The notes beneath the pieces are model-generated. The model saw only the letters and a program-made list of their open reading frames with translations, searched no databases and was not told the origin of the DNA. This document shows, piece by piece, positions 8,940-19,366 of a DNA stretch of 64,000 bases; position 1 is the stretch's first letter; every line of letters begins with the position of its first letter. This DNA comes from Streptococcus macacae NCTC 11558 (GTDB taxonomy: Bacteria > Bacillota > Bacilli > Lactobacillales > Streptococcaceae): NCBI RefSeq assembly GCF_000187995.2, contig NZ_AEUW02000001.1, positions 868,001-932,000 on the forward strand, written 5' to 3'. The position numbers and the translations under genes were made by a program.

Positions 8940-10589
8940 ATGTCCTTTGATGGCTTTTTTTTACATCATCTCATTAAAGAACTAAAAGAACAGCTCCTTG
9001 GAGGCCGTATCCAGAAGATTAATCAGCCCTTTGAACAAGAACTTGTTCTAGCTGTCCGAAATAATGGGCAAAACTATAAATTGCTCCTGTCTGCCCATCC
9101 TGTTTTTGGGCGCCTGCAAATAACCCAAACTAATGTTCAAAATCCTCCTAAGCCTAACACTTTTACCATGATTATGCGAAAGTATCTGCAAGGAGCTGTC
9201 ATTGAAGCTATTAATCAGATTGAAAATGACCGTATTGTAGAATTAAGGGTCTCTAATAAAAATGAAATCGGCGATCAGACTAAAGTAACCCTAATGATTG
9301 AAATAATGGGAAAGCACAGCAATATTATTCTCATTGATAAAAATGAAAATAAAATTATCGAATCGATCAAACATATTGGCTTTTCACAAAATAGCTACCG
9401 AACTGTTTTACCTGGCTCTACCTACCTAGCTCCACCAAAAACAGATGCCCAAAACCCTTTTACTATTTCTGATGAAAAACTGTTTGAATTGCTTCAAACA
9501 GAGACACTAAATGCAAGAAACCTGCAAACATTATTTCAGGGATTAGGGCGTGACAGCACAGAAGAACTCCTAAAAAGGCTGCAATCAGACAAAGTCAAAA
9601 ATTTTAGAAATTTCTTTGCTTTGCCAACCAGCCCCAGTCTAACAAAAAAATCTTTTGCTGCTGTTTCCTTTACAGATTCTCAAAAACAAAGCGGTTCTCT
9701 GTCTGATTTATTAGATTATTTTTATCAAGATAAAGCAGAACGTGACCGTATTGCTCAGCAGGCTAGCGATCTTATCCGCCGTGTTCAAACGGAACTTGAC
9801 AAAAACAAAAAGAAGCTAAAAAAACAGATAAAAGACCTTGAAGATACAGACAAGGCTGAAGATTTCCGGCAAAAAGGAGAATTGCTAACAACTTATCTTA
9901 ATCTTGTCCCCAATAATCAAGATAAAGTTGAGCTTGATAATTATTACACTGGAAAAACATTAACTATTTCATTAGATAAAAGCCTATCACCCAGTCAAAA
10001 TGCTCAGCGTTATTTTAAGAAATACCAAAAACTAAAAGAAGCCGTTAAACATCTTGGAGGACTCATTGAAGAAACCAGAGCAACTATCCAGTATTTAGAA
10101 AGTGTTGAAATGTCTCTTAATCATGCCAATCTTTCAGAAATTGCCGATATTCGAGCAGAACTTATTGAGACAGGCTTTATCAAAGGCAGACACCAAGAAA
10201 AAATTCACAAACGTAAAAAACCAGAGACTTATCTGGCTTCTGACGGCCGCACTATCATACTTGTCGGCAAAAACAACTTACAAAATGATGAACTGAGCTT
10301 TAAAATGTCCAAAAAGGGAGAACTCTGGTTTCATGCCAAAGGTATCCCAGGCAGTCATGTTTTAATCAAAAATAATATTAATCCCAGCGATGCTATCAAA
10401 ACAGATGCCGCTGAACTTGCAGCCTTCTTTTCCAAAGCGCGTTTTTCTAATCTCGTCCAGGTTGATATGATTGAAGCCAAAAAACTGAATAAACCAACTG
10501 GCGCAAAACCTGGTTTTGTTACCTATACCGGACAAAAAACACTGCGGGTCACACCTGATGAAGATAAAATAAAACGGATGAAACAATAG
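8940..10589 (+). CDS. pavA: RqcH/NEMF family protein, PavA/FbpA fibronectin-binding protein
   Basis: A 549-residue member of the NFACT family. It has an NFACT-N domain (1 to about 190, starting MSFDGFFLHHLIKEL), a central charged coiled coil (about 275-400), and an NFACT-R domain near the C-terminus (KNNLQNDELSFKM, then WFHAKGIPGSHVLI). In Bacillus the orthologue RqcH adds alanine tails to nascent chains on stalled 50S subunits. In streptococci the same protein was described as the fibronectin adhesin PavA/FbpA although it lacks a signal peptide or sortase motif, and none is seen here. It is transcribed alone from an extended -10 promoter. Confidence 0.93.
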   Translation: MSFDGFFLHHLIKELKEQLLGGRIQKINQPFEQELVLAVRNNGQNYKLLLSAHPVFGRLQITQTNVQNPPKPNTFTMIMRKYLQGAVIEAINQIENDRIVELRVSNKNEIGDQTKVTLMIEIMGKHSNIILIDKNENKIIESIKHIGFSQNSYRTVLPGSTYLAPPKTDAQNPFTISDEKLFELLQTETLNARNLQTLFQGLGRDSTEELLKRLQSDKVKNFRNFFALPTSPSLTKKSFAAVSFTDSQKQSGSLSDLLDYFYQDKAERDRIAQQASDLIRRVQTELDKNKKKLKKQIKDLEDTDKAEDFRQKGELLTTYLNLVPNNQDKVELDNYYTGKTLTISLDKSLSPSQNAQRYFKKYQKLKEAVKHLGGLIEETRATIQYLESVEMSLNHANLSEIADIRAELIETGFIKGRHQEKIHKRKKPETYLASDGRTIILVGKNNLQNDELSFKMSKKGELWFHAKGIPGSHVLIKNNINPSDAIKTDAAELAAFFSKARFSNLVQVDMIEAKKLNKPTGAKPGFVTYTGQKTLRVTPDEDKIKRMKQ

Positions 10590-10760
10590 TGATGGAAACT
10601 CTAAAATAAGATTTCTATTGTTTACTTTCAAAGGCAGAAAACAAGAGCAACAGCCTCATCCTTTCACTCATATTTTGGCCACCATTTTCCTGCCTTATTT
10701 GTGCTTTTATCAAAATAATATTATAATAATAAGTAATTTTTAGTAAAAAAGGATATTATT

Positions 10761-12161
10761 ATGCCAAAAGAAACGGATAAACACCAGAAGACTTCTGAAC
10801 CTGAATTAGAAAATGGAATGGTTCGAGGCCTTCAAAACCGTCATGTTCAATTGATTGCTATCGCAGGGACAATTGGAACAGGACTTTTTCTGGGATCAGG
10901 CCACTCAATTGCTTTAACAGGCCCATCTATTATCATTGTTTATCTCTTAACAGGGCTTTTCATGTTTTGGATGATGCGTGCTATGGGCGAGATGCTCTAT
11001 TACGATCCTGACCAGCATACTTTCATTAATTTTATTACCAAATATATTGGTAAAGGCTGGGGCTATTTTGCTGGCTGGTCGTATTGGGTTTCTGTTATTT
11101 TTCTTGGAATGGCAGAGATCACGGCAGTCGCTAAGTACGTCCAGTATTGGTTCCCTTCCTGGCCTTCTTGGATTATTCAAATTGTTTTTCTGCTTATACT
11201 TAGTTCTGTTAATCTGATTGCTGTTAGGGTATTTGGGGAAGCAGAGTTTTGGTTTGCTATGATAAAAATTATTGCCATCCTGGCTTTGATCGCTACTGCT
11301 GTTTTTATGCTGCTGACTGGTTTTAAAACCAGTCAAGGGCCTGTCAGTCTTACTAATATTTCACATCATTTTGAAATGTTCCCTAAAGGGTGGGTAAGAT
11401 TTATCATGTCTTTCCAAATGGTCTTCTTTGCCTATCAAGCTATTGAATTCGTTGGTATTACCGTATCAGAAACACAAAATCCCAGAAAGGTTTTACCAAA
11501 AGCCATTCAGGAAATTCCTATGCGGATCGTTATTTTTTATGTTGGTGCCCTGCTGGCTATCATGACTATTTTCCCTTGGAGGGGGCTGCCAGAAGATACT
11601 TCGCCTTTTGTTATGGTCTTTAAATTAGCTGGTATTAAATGGGCCGCTGCTTTGATTAACTTTGTCGTACTAACTTCTGCAGCTTCTGCACTTAATTCTA
11701 CGCTTTATTCAACCGGCCGCCACCTTTATCAAATTGCTAATGAAGCTCCTAATAAATTTATGACAGGCTTAAAAATAGGAACACTTTCAAAAACCGGTGT
11801 CCCAAGCAGAGCTATTATCTTTTCAGCCATTGTCATTGCTATTTCAGCTTTTATCAATGTACTTCCAGGTGTTAAAGATGCTTTTGCCTTAATTACAGCC
11901 TCATCTTCTGGTGTTTACATTGCTATTTATGTATTAACTATGTTTGCGCATCTGAAATACCGCCGTTCCAAAGATTTTATGCCAGATGGCTATCTGATGC
12001 CTCATTATAAAATACTCAATCCTATTACTACCGCTTTTATGATCTTTGTCTTTATCACTTTATTCTTGCAAGATTCAACCTATATTGGTGCTATCGGCGC
12101 TACTATTTGGATTGTAGTATTTGGGATTTACAGCCTTTATAAATTTCGAAATGACAAGTAA
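10761..12161 (+). CDS. Amino acid permease, APC superfamily
   Basis: A 466-residue, 12-segment transporter of the amino acid/polyamine/organocation family. The N-terminus is cytoplasmic. The signature MVRGLQNRHVQLIAIAGTIG, then TGLFLGSG, and YQAIEFVGITVSET in segment 6, place it with AapA/GabP/CycA-type symporters for neutral or D-amino acids. The exact substrate cannot be read. It is a single gene on the plus strand with its own strong terminator. The start at 10761 has AAAAAAGGA upstream. A spurious antisense frame inside it is not a gene. Confidence 0.88.
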   Translation: MPKETDKHQKTSEPELENGMVRGLQNRHVQLIAIAGTIGTGLFLGSGHSIALTGPSIIIVYLLTGLFMFWMMRAMGEMLYYDPDQHTFINFITKYIGKGWGYFAGWSYWVSVIFLGMAEITAVAKYVQYWFPSWPSWIIQIVFLLILSSVNLIAVRVFGEAEFWFAMIKIIAILALIATAVFMLLTGFKTSQGPVSLTNISHHFEMFPKGWVRFIMSFQMVFFAYQAIEFVGITVSETQNPRKVLPKAIQEIPMRIVIFYVGALLAIMTIFPWRGLPEDTSPFVMVFKLAGIKWAAALINFVVLTSAASALNSTLYSTGRHLYQIANEAPNKFMTGLKIGTLSKTGVPSRAIIFSAIVIAISAFINVLPGVKDAFALITASSSGVYIAIYVLTMFAHLKYRRSKDFMPDGYLMPHYKILNPITTAFMIFVFITLFLQDSTYIGAIGATIWIVVFGIYSLYKFRNDK

Positions 12162-12165
12162 AATG

Positions 12166-12223
12166 AAATCAGGGGATAAAAGTTATGATTTTCTAAAAAT
12201 CAACTTTTATCCCCTGATTTTTT
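12166..12223 (+). terminator. Terminator of the amino acid permease gene
   Basis: A 19-base arm AAATCAGGGGATAAAAGTT pairs perfectly with 12202-12220 and is followed by TTT. It begins four bases after the permease stop. Confidence 0.95.
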
Positions 12224-12242
12224 AATAGACTGACCTTATCTT

Positions 12243-12499
12243 ATACTCAATGAAAATCAAAAAGCAAACCAATTAACTACTGTCTTAAAACTAATACGAG
12301 AGTGAGACAGAAATCGGTCAGACCAAGTCTTTGATTTTCCAGCAAGTCCCAGTTTCTGCTTGCTGATCTAAAACAGTCCTGTAGACTGTTTTGACTTTCA
12401 CCTCCGCACAGTTGGTTAGGATAGCCGCTGTCACTTGTACAGCAAGGGATAAGGTTATCCAACCAACCACTGCGTCTTGCAAGTAAAACGTAAAAATGC
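12243..12499. repeat. Composite intergenic repeat: BOX end plus dispersed hairpin element
   Basis: The stretch opens with one end of a BOX-like element (ATACTCAATGAAAATC, 12243 on). Next comes a segment (GAGTGAGACAGAAATCGGTC, from 12299) that recurs in altered form near 39247, 40555 and 56768. Inside it AAAACAGTC...GACTGTTTT (12370-12392) is an inverted repeat also present at 40513-40535. The single frame across it has no ribosome binding site and looks non-coding. Confidence 0.6.
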
Positions 12500-12501
12500 A
12501 C

Positions 12502-12529
12502 GAGGCCTAAGACTTTTGTCCTAGGCCTC
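12502..12529 (-). terminator. Hairpin terminator after the P-type ATPase gene
   Basis: GAGGCCTA pairs with TAGGCCTC around an imperfectly paired centre. A T-rich stretch follows on the minus strand, 20 bases downstream of the ATPase stop. Confidence 0.65.
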
Positions 12530-12551
12530 ATATTAGTTTAAATGAAAAAGA

Positions 12552-15347
12552 TTAATTCTTCTTTTTATTGACAAAATACTTTCTAATTTCATCTAAAGCA
12601 ATCATAATAAAAGGACAGCTAAAAAGGTAAAGCCAGTGCCAGATACCTAAACTAGCAGTATGGAAAAGATTTTGGAAAAAGGGCAGATAAATTAGGGCTA
12701 GAAAAACAAAGAACTCAACAATCAAACCTAAGTTAATAACAGAATTTCCTAAAATTTTTATATTTCTAATGGATTGATTGGCAGCTCTGCTATTCATAAC
12801 CATACCAATCTGACAAAAGACAATAGCACCTAAAGTCATACTGGTAGCTTCTTGATAGAGCTGACCGGAAGCTGCAAAACTAGCTAGATTGCCATTGTGC
12901 ATAAAATAAGTCAGAAAGAAAGCTCCCATTGCCAAGACCGATTCAATCAGACCGTACCAAACAAAAGCTATTAACAAAAGCTGCCGATTTAATAAACGAT
13001 CTGTCAGCTTACGCGGAGGCCGCTTCATCACTCCCTTTTCGGGTGGTTCAACTCCCAATCCTAAAGCAGGGATCATATCTGTACCTAAATCAATTGCCAA
13101 AATCTGCATAACCGTCAATGGCAAAGGAATAAAACCTCTTGAAAAGAGAAAGAAAGCTGATGGAACTGCTTCTGGTGTATTACTATTAAAAATATAGGTT
13201 AAGAACTTTTTGATATTATGATAAACAGCGCGGCCTTCTTCAACAGCATGAACAATTGAAGCAAAGTGATCATCTGTTAAAATCATATCGGCAGATTCTT
13301 TGGCTACATCCGTACCTGTAATCCCCATAGCAACACCAATATTAGCTTTTTTAAGAGCAGGGGCATCATTAACGCCATCGCCAGTTACAGCCACAACTTC
13401 TCCCAATTCCTGCAAGGCTGTTACAACGCGATATTTTTGTTCAGGAGCAACACGTGCAAAGACAATCTCATGCCTTAAAGCTTCTTTCAAATCAGCATCA
13501 GACATAGCTTCTAACTCCAGTCCCGAGATAACTTTAGCATCATCGCCTGTCACAATTCCGATTTTCTTTGCAATACTTAAAGCTGTTAAACCATAATCAC
13601 CAGTTACCATAATAATACGGATGCTAGCTTGATGGCATTTTTCAATTGCTTCTTTAACACCTTCTCTTGGCGGATCACTCATGGCAACCAATCCTAAAAA
13701 TACCATATCGTTCTCTAGAACATCCTGATTCCATTTTTCTTGATTTTGCAGATTTTCTTTTTCAAGCGGCCGGTAAGCAATCGCCAAAACACGTAAGCCA
13801 TTCTGAGCAAAATCGTCATTTACCTGCAGTATTTGTGACAGTTTTTCATCTGTCATTTCATGCAAACCAGTTTGGTCTTTATAGGAATGGCAGCGCTCAG
13901 CAATCTCTTTAGGAGCTCCTTTGGTAATAGAAATATACTGACTCCCATCTACCAGATCTTCTATGTTATGTATCGTTGTCATCCGCTTGCGGATCGAATC
14001 AAAGGGCAACTCCTTCAAGCGAGGTCCCCATTTATGATTGTTTTCTAAGGTAATCCCTGCTTTTTCAGCAAGAACGTTAAGGCAAGCTTCTGTTGGATCC
14101 CCAAGAATAGTATAAGAAGTGTGTTCTTCATCCGGTGCAAGAACCTGAGCATTGCTGCAAAGATGAGCAAAGCGAACCAAATGTTCTAAAGCTTCATTGT
14201 CCACTAAAGAGACTCTTTTCCCATCTTTTATAATATCCCCTTGAGAGGAGTAACCAAGTCCAGTAACTTCATATTTTCCAGATAATTGCCAAAGCTGATT
14301 AACAGTCATTTCATTTTGAGTTAAGGTGCCTGTCTTATCAGAACAAATAACTGAAGTAGCTCCTAACGTTTCTACTGATGACAGTTTTTTGACAAGAGCA
14401 TGATCAAAAGCCATACGCTGGACAGCCATTGCTAGAGACAGGGTTACTGTTGGCAGCAATCCTTCTGGAATAAAAGCAACAATCATACCAAGAGCAAATA
14501 TAAAAGATTTTGCTATAGGCTCATGAACAAAGAAAGTTGCCGCCATAAAAAAACCAGCGCCTACTGTTACTGCAATGATAGAGATCTGCTTGGTTAAACG
14601 GTCCAATTCTTTTTGCAGAGGACTTTTATCTTCTGCCATATTCTGCGTCAGATGGGCTATTTGCCCAAACTGCGTTGCCATACCAATTTCAGTGACAATC
14701 ATTTTTGCACTGCCGCTTGAAACAGTCGTCCCTGCAAAAACCATATTGTCAAACTCTAAATCTGTTTTGGAGGTATCCAAATCAGGCTGGCTGGTTTTAG
14801 ATACTGGATTTGATTCTCCTGTAAGAGCTGATTGATTCACCTGCAAGTCTGTCGAAAAAATAAGGCGGCCATCAGCAGAAATATGATCTCCCTCTTCAAT
14901 CAGGACAAGATCTCCTGCGACAAGCTCTTCTGCTAAAATCTTCTCTTCTTTCCCATCACGTATGACGCGGGCATAAGCCGGCAACATTTTTTTGAGAGCT
15001 TCTGTAGCCTGACTAGCTCTATGCTCCTGCACAAAACTAAAGATACCATTGATAATATTGACAAACCAGATGGCAATCCCCAATTCTAAGCTATGGGAGA
15101 GTATCGCAACAGCTCCGCCAACCCATAGTAAGACTGCCATTAGACTCGTAAAATTCTTAATGAAGGTAAGGAAAATGGGCTCTTTTTCGGCTTCTTTCAA
15201 ACGATTGGGGCCATCTTTTGTCTGACGCTTTCTGACCTCATCATGAGAGAGCCCAGAAATACTGCTATCAGCAACTTTAAATACATCATCCGCACTGTAA
15301 GCTGCAAGGTTAAGATGAGCTGTCTCTTCATTTAGATGATTACTCAT
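12552..15347 (-). CDS. Cation-transporting P-type ATPase (P2 type)
   Basis: A large pump of about 931 residues. Landmarks in order are an N-terminal cation ATPase domain, TGES (about 176-179, actuator), IPEGLLPTVTLSLA (M4 ion-binding helix), SDKTGTLT with the phosphorylated aspartate at about 337, KGAPKEI (nucleotide binding), MVTGDYGLTA and GDGVNDAPALKKA (hinge), then C-terminal membrane helices. The PEGLL form in M4 is closer to Na+/K+-type than to SERCA-type PEALP, so the ion (Ca2+, Na+ or another) is uncertain. I start at the ATG at 15347, seven bases after AGAGG, rather than the ATG two codons upstream, which abuts it. Monocistronic. Confidence 0.9.
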   Translation of the reverse strand: MSNHLNEETAHLNLAAYSADDVFKVADSSISGLSHDEVRKRQTKDGPNRLKEAEKEPIFLTFIKNFTSLMAVLLWVGGAVAILSHSLELGIAIWFVNIINGIFSFVQEHRASQATEALKKMLPAYARVIRDGKEEKILAEELVAGDLVLIEEGDHISADGRLIFSTDLQVNQSALTGESNPVSKTSQPDLDTSKTDLEFDNMVFAGTTVSSGSAKMIVTEIGMATQFGQIAHLTQNMAEDKSPLQKELDRLTKQISIIAVTVGAGFFMAATFFVHEPIAKSFIFALGMIVAFIPEGLLPTVTLSLAMAVQRMAFDHALVKKLSSVETLGATSVICSDKTGTLTQNEMTVNQLWQLSGKYEVTGLGYSSQGDIIKDGKRVSLVDNEALEHLVRFAHLCSNAQVLAPDEEHTSYTILGDPTEACLNVLAEKAGITLENNHKWGPRLKELPFDSIRKRMTTIHNIEDLVDGSQYISITKGAPKEIAERCHSYKDQTGLHEMTDEKLSQILQVNDDFAQNGLRVLAIAYRPLEKENLQNQEKWNQDVLENDMVFLGLVAMSDPPREGVKEAIEKCHQASIRIIMVTGDYGLTALSIAKKIGIVTGDDAKVISGLELEAMSDADLKEALRHEIVFARVAPEQKYRVVTALQELGEVVAVTGDGVNDAPALKKANIGVAMGITGTDVAKESADMILTDDHFASIVHAVEEGRAVYHNIKKFLTYIFNSNTPEAVPSAFFLFSRGFIPLPLTVMQILAIDLGTDMIPALGLGVEPPEKGVMKRPPRKLTDRLLNRQLLLIAFVWYGLIESVLAMGAFFLTYFMHNGNLASFAASGQLYQEATSMTLGAIVFCQIGMVMNSRAANQSIRNIKILGNSVINLGLIVEFFVFLALIYLPFFQNLFHTASLGIWHWLYLFSCPFIMIALDEIRKYFVNKKKN

Positions 15348-15611
15348 AATCATACCTCTTCTTTATAAGACTAACAATTTTCTTTGTTTTTATTATACTA
15401 CTTTTCTCTAAATAAGAACAAAACAGATTGACCAACTAAGAACCTGTTATTTTTAAGTTTTATACTGCTCTTATTAGCTGCAAAAGTCAAAAAAGTATAC
15501 CATTAATTTTTGTAAATCTGCTGTTCTAGGGATAGACTTCATAATAAAAGACGAAGAGAGTGTGCAGCAATCATAGTTGTCTGTCTCAGCCTCTTTGTCC
15601 ATATAATATCC

Positions 15612-16328
15612 TTATTCTGATTTATCAATATCACCGCGAACCTCTTTGGCATTAAATTTAGCAAAGAGATACTGACGGTCCTGAACAGGAAAACGCTGAT
15701 CCAGCTGATCTACAGCTCCTACTTCAACCTGCCCTTCTGTGATGACATAATCCATGACATGGCCGCCAAACGTATGATCATCAGAAATAAAATGCAAATG
15801 ATAGCCAGCGACACTAACACCATGGAAAATTTCCGGTGTCCAAATGCCTACAATCGTTCCTTTAATATGTTCTGCCGTATATTCAGGCTGATGAGTGGCA
15901 GCTTCTGCAAACTTTACATCTGAAGTAGACCGCGGAATCATGCGAACATGCATTTTTGCAAACATACCGTGAATTTTAATAGAACGAAATAGATTCTCAC
16001 CATCATAATAAGACTCAATTCGATTTTGCAGTTCCTTATCTGTCATGGGAAAACGCTGCTTAAAAATAACTTCTGCTTCGTGATGGATAACAGCAGCATA
16101 AGGAACTTTCATATCTTTAGGAACCTCAACAACTTTTGGTTTATCACCAGAACCCTTAGCCTGATAAGCCTTACCATCCAAAACAATGAGCTCTCCATCA
16201 ATTGAATCAAGCGTTCCTATGCCTAAATCGCCATACTCCAGCAATTCACCAACGGTCAAAGAACCGTCATAAAGCCCTGCCATCAATGCTCCTAATGTGT
16301 TATATTGAAATAATTTATTAGCTTCCAT
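15612..16328 (-). CDS. aldB: Alpha-acetolactate decarboxylase
   Basis: It converts 2-acetolactate to acetoin with release of CO2, diverting pyruvate away from acid end products in the cytoplasm. The 238 residues are typical of the family. The zinc-binding region is GVSVAGYHLHFISDDHTFGG, and the N-terminal part contains YNTLGALMAGLYDGSLTVGE, a family hallmark. It lies 15 bases downstream of alsS on the same strand with its own ribosome binding site (GTAAGGA), so the two steps of acetoin formation are encoded as one operon. Confidence 0.96.
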   Translation of the reverse strand: MEANKLFQYNTLGALMAGLYDGSLTVGELLEYGDLGIGTLDSIDGELIVLDGKAYQAKGSGDKPKVVEVPKDMKVPYAAVIHHEAEVIFKQRFPMTDKELQNRIESYYDGENLFRSIKIHGMFAKMHVRMIPRSTSDVKFAEAATHQPEYTAEHIKGTIVGIWTPEIFHGVSVAGYHLHFISDDHTFGGHVMDYVITEGQVEVGAVDQLDQRFPVQDRQYLFAKFNAKEVRGDIDKSE

Positions 16329-16343
16329 TTCCTTACACCCCTT

Positions 16344-18023
16344 TTAATAAAATTCATCTGGCAAGATAGTTTCTCCTAATTTTATATTATCTTTATAGTC
16401 AACGGGAATATCAATTAAAATAGGTCCCTTTTCAGCTTCAACAAGTGCTTTACGGAGTATCTCAGAAAACTTTTCTTTGCTGTTTGCACGGTAGCCTTTA
16501 GCTCCAAAACTTTCAGCATATTTTACAAAATCTACCGGTCCAAAATCAACGCCTGAGGCCCGTCCGTATTTCATCTCTTCTTGAAATTCCACCATATTGT
16601 ATTTCCCGTCATTCCAAATGATATGCACAATAGGCAGGTTCAAACGGACAGCTGTTTCTAACTCTTGGCCAGAAAATAAGAAACCGCCGTCACCTGAAAT
16701 TGAAATAATCTTTTCATCAGGCCGCACTAAAGCCGCAGAAATAGCCCAAGGCAAAGCCACACCTAAGGTCTGCATACCATTAGAAAAAAGTAAATGACGG
16801 GCTTCATAGCTCTTGAAATAACGAGCCATCCAAATATAATGGCTGCCGACATCAACGGTTACTGTCATCTGATCTGTTATTTGGTCCTGTAAAACTTTGA
16901 TAAGATCTAAAGGATGGACAAAACCAGAACGAGGAGTTTGATCAAATTTGAGATCATCTGTCATATTATTTTTAAGACCCAGCAGATATTCTTTAGAACC
17001 TTCTGGTAAATCATAACCCTTAACAGCAGGCAATAATAAATCTAATGTTTCAGCTATATCGCCAATTAATTCCCGTTCAGGCTGAAAGTAGGTGTCAATC
17101 TCAGCAAGGGCCACATCAATTACAATAATACGAGCTGAAATCTCAGCATTCCAATTGCGAGCCTCATATTCAATCGGATCATAGCCGATAGCAATAATAA
17201 GGTCTGATTTTTTCAGCAGCATATCGCCAGGCTGATTGCGAAACAGGCCAACACGTCCAAAAAAAGTATCCTCTTCTAATTCACGAGAAACAATCCCTGC
17301 TCCTTGGAATGTTTCTACAACAGGTAATTTGACCGATTCTAAAATTTTACGGATTGAAGCTGTTACCTTTTGCGTTGAGGCTCCATTTCCTAAAAGGATA
17401 ACAGGCAGCACCGCATTTTTGATAGCCTGAGCTAGATAATTAATATCAGCAACAGAAGCCGAACCTAATTTAGGATCAGTTAAAGGTTTGATAGCTTTAA
17501 CAGCCACAGTACTATCTGTCACATCCTGCGGGATAGAGAGAAAACTAGCACCTGGCTTGCCTGCCTTAGCCAGACGGTAAGCATTGGCAATATTTTCTGA
17601 GAGAGTAGCAGGATCTTGAACTTCAGCTGAATATTTTGTGATTGGCTCAAGCATAGCCACATTATTCATTGACTGATGGGCACGTTTTAGCAAATCAGAA
17701 CGTTTAACCTGTCCGCCAATAGCTAAAACAGGATCTCCTTCTGCTGTCGCTGTTACTAAACCTGTTGCGAGATTGGAAATTCCAGGACCAGACGTCGCCA
17801 AAACAACTCCAGGTTCTCCTGTAATACGTCCTATCCCTTGAGCCATAAAAGCAGCATTTTGTTCATGACGGGCTACAATAAGCTCTGGTCCTTTGTCTTC
17901 TAATGTATCAAACACACGGTCAATCTTTGCTCCCGGAATTCCAAAAATATACTTCACATCATGATTAATGAGGCTGTCTACGATCAAGTCAGCCCCATAA
18001 TTTTCTTTATGATTCTCAGTCAT
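16344..18023 (-). CDS. alsS: Acetolactate synthase, catabolic
   Basis: A thiamine-diphosphate enzyme joining two pyruvates to 2-acetolactate. The product of 559 residues has the N-terminal pyrimidine-binding domain ([12 protein letters not shown], conserved Glu region [14 protein letters not shown]), a central domain without an obvious FAD-dependent extension, and the C-terminal TPP motif [18 protein letters not shown] with IIWND. The frame runs further upstream, but the ATG at 18023 is six bases after AAGGA and is preferred over GTG at 18041. The partner aldB directly downstream shows a role in acetoin formation rather than branched-chain amino acid synthesis. Confidence 0.95.
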   Translation of the reverse strand: MTENHKENYGADLIVDSLINHDVKYIFGIPGAKIDRVFDTLEDKGPELIVARHEQNAAFMAQGIGRITGEPGVVLATSGPGISNLATGLVTATAEGDPVLAIGGQVKRSDLLKRAHQSMNNVAMLEPITKYSAEVQDPATLSENIANAYRLAKAGKPGASFLSIPQDVTDSTVAVKAIKPLTDPKLGSASVADINYLAQAIKNAVLPVILLGNGASTQKVTASIRKILESVKLPVVETFQGAGIVSRELEEDTFFGRVGLFRNQPGDMLLKKSDLIIAIGYDPIEYEARNWNAEISARIIVIDVALAEIDTYFQPERELIGDIAETLDLLLPAVKGYDLPEGSKEYLLGLKNNMTDDLKFDQTPRSGFVHPLDLIKVLQDQITDQMTVTVDVGSHYIWMARYFKSYEARHLLFSNGMQTLGVALPWAISAALVRPDEKIISISGDGGFLFSGQELETAVRLNLPIVHIIWNDGKYNMVEFQEEMKYGRASGVDFGPVDFVKYAESFGAKGYRANSKEKFSEILRKALVEAEKGPILIDIPVDYKDNIKLGETILPDEFY

Positions 18024-18136
18024 ATACATTCCTTCTTTCACAAATTTTACTTCAATTATATCACAGTTTCTCCAGTACTTTGTGAAATTTATTTGTGAAT
18101 TTTTTCGCTAGGAAAGAGATCAATACTCATAAACAA

Positions 18137-19366
18137 TCACAGTTGTTCTTTCAAGTCAGCCATGTTCGCATCATCAGGTACAAGCTGCAGATAATGTTCC
18201 AGCAAAAGTTTGGCTTTGTCTTTATCGCCAAAGGCAAGCAGCAGATAGATATAATCTTGAAGAAAGTCGGGATTGTCAGATAAATCAGCTGACAGCTCTT
18301 CAAAAATCCTCAAGGCATCCTCATCCCTTTCAAGTTCTCTGTAAGCTTTAGCGATATTCCATCTTGTCAAAACATTCTCAATATCTTTTCTGTTTAGATT
18401 GACAACTTCTTCAAAACGCTCTTCTTCTAAATAGAGATTGCTAAGGCGCATCAGAGCTTCCTCATCATCTTCTGCCACTTCCAAAGCTCTTTCAAGGTAA
18501 CTTTCTGCTTCTTTAGGCTGATGCAATTCATAAGAAAACTGTGAAGCCAGCAGTAAAAGTCTGCTGTCAAAATCATTTTTTGCCAAACCCTGCTGCAAAA
18601 GGCGCAAAGCTTCCTGTGTCTTATGCTCTTTGTGAAGCGATTGGGCATAGACGTATTCATAGCCTGGAAAATCGGGATTCATACTGTCTAGCTGCTTGAA
18701 ATAAAGATTAGCTTTTTGATATTCTTCCTGTTCATAGAGGAGAACAGCCAGTTCAAAAACCGTTGCTTCTTCAAATTCAATTTCAACAGCTTTCTCCAGA
18801 AATTCAATAGCTGTTTCAAACTTTCCCATGTTAGCGTATGCACGTCCAATTCTCTCATAAGTTGAGATACCTGTATCTTCCAAAATCGCACGATTATCCA
18901 ACTGTGCATAATAATGGATAGCCTCTTGAAAATAACCCAAATTTAAATCAATTTCAGCCAGACCAAAAAGAATAAGCGGTTCTGAACTCAATTGGCTAGC
19001 TTCCAACAGTTTTTCACGCGCAACATCACTTAGGCCTTCTGCATCATAAAGATCTGCCTTAACTAATAAGGCTCTTATATAATCTGGACTGTCTGGCCCA
19101 ATAGCATCTAAATGCCTAAACGCCTCTTCCGTATGGCCATCTTCATTGGCCATTTGAGCAAGATTAATATGGACTTCTGGAAACTCTGCCTGTAATTGTA
19201 AATAGACTTGTTTAGCCTGCGGATAAAAGCCAATCGTTTGCAGATAGTCCCCTAAAGCCAGAAGCGTTTCGCTGTCGTCTTCTTTAAGAGCCTTCTCAAA
19301 ATAGGTTTCTGCTGCTTTTAAATCTTGGCTTTGAATAGAAGCCAGCATCTTCTCACTGTTTAACAT
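18137..19366 (-). CDS. Tetratricopeptide repeat protein
   Basis: A 409-residue, acidic, all-helical protein built of about ten TPR units from the N-terminus to the end (for example AAETYFEKALKEDDSETLLA, AIEFLEKAVEIEF, AESYLERALEVAEDDEEAL). There is no signal peptide or membrane segment, so it is cytoplasmic and probably a scaffold. Its start overlaps the end of the upstream transporter gene by 14 bases, indicating coupling. GAGGAAATAAAAG precedes the ATG. The partner is unknown; similar two-gene pairs are common in streptococci. Confidence 0.9.
   Translation of the reverse strand: MLNSEKMLASIQSQDLKAAETYFEKALKEDDSETLLALGDYLQTIGFYPQAKQVYLQLQAEFPEVHINLAQMANEDGHTEEAFRHLDAIGPDSPDYIRALLVKADLYDAEGLSDVAREKLLEASQLSSEPLILFGLAEIDLNLGYFQEAIHYYAQLDNRAILEDTGISTYERIGRAYANMGKFETAIEFLEKAVEIEFEEATVFELAVLLYEQEEYQKANLYFKQLDSMNPDFPGYEYVYAQSLHKEHKTQEALRLLQQGLAKNDFDSRLLLLASQFSYELHQPKEAESYLERALEVAEDDEEALMRLSNLYLEEERFEEVVNLNRKDIENVLTRWNIAKAYRELERDEDALRIFEELSADLSDNPDFLQDYIYLLLAFGDKDKAKLLLEHYLQLVPDDANMADLKEQL

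Noticed and set aside
8940..10589. PavA as a classical surface adhesin
   Set aside because: No signal peptide, LPXTG or other surface motif is present. The domains are those of the ribosome quality control factor RqcH, so the adhesin label is kept only as a historical name.
10947..11336. 129-codon frame antisense to the amino acid permease
   Set aside because: It lies wholly within a well-supported gene on the other strand, has no ribosome binding site, and its composition is that of a shadow frame.
12277..12531. 84-codon frame before the P-type ATPase terminator
   Set aside because: It runs through dispersed repeats and the terminator hairpin and has no Shine-Dalgarno.
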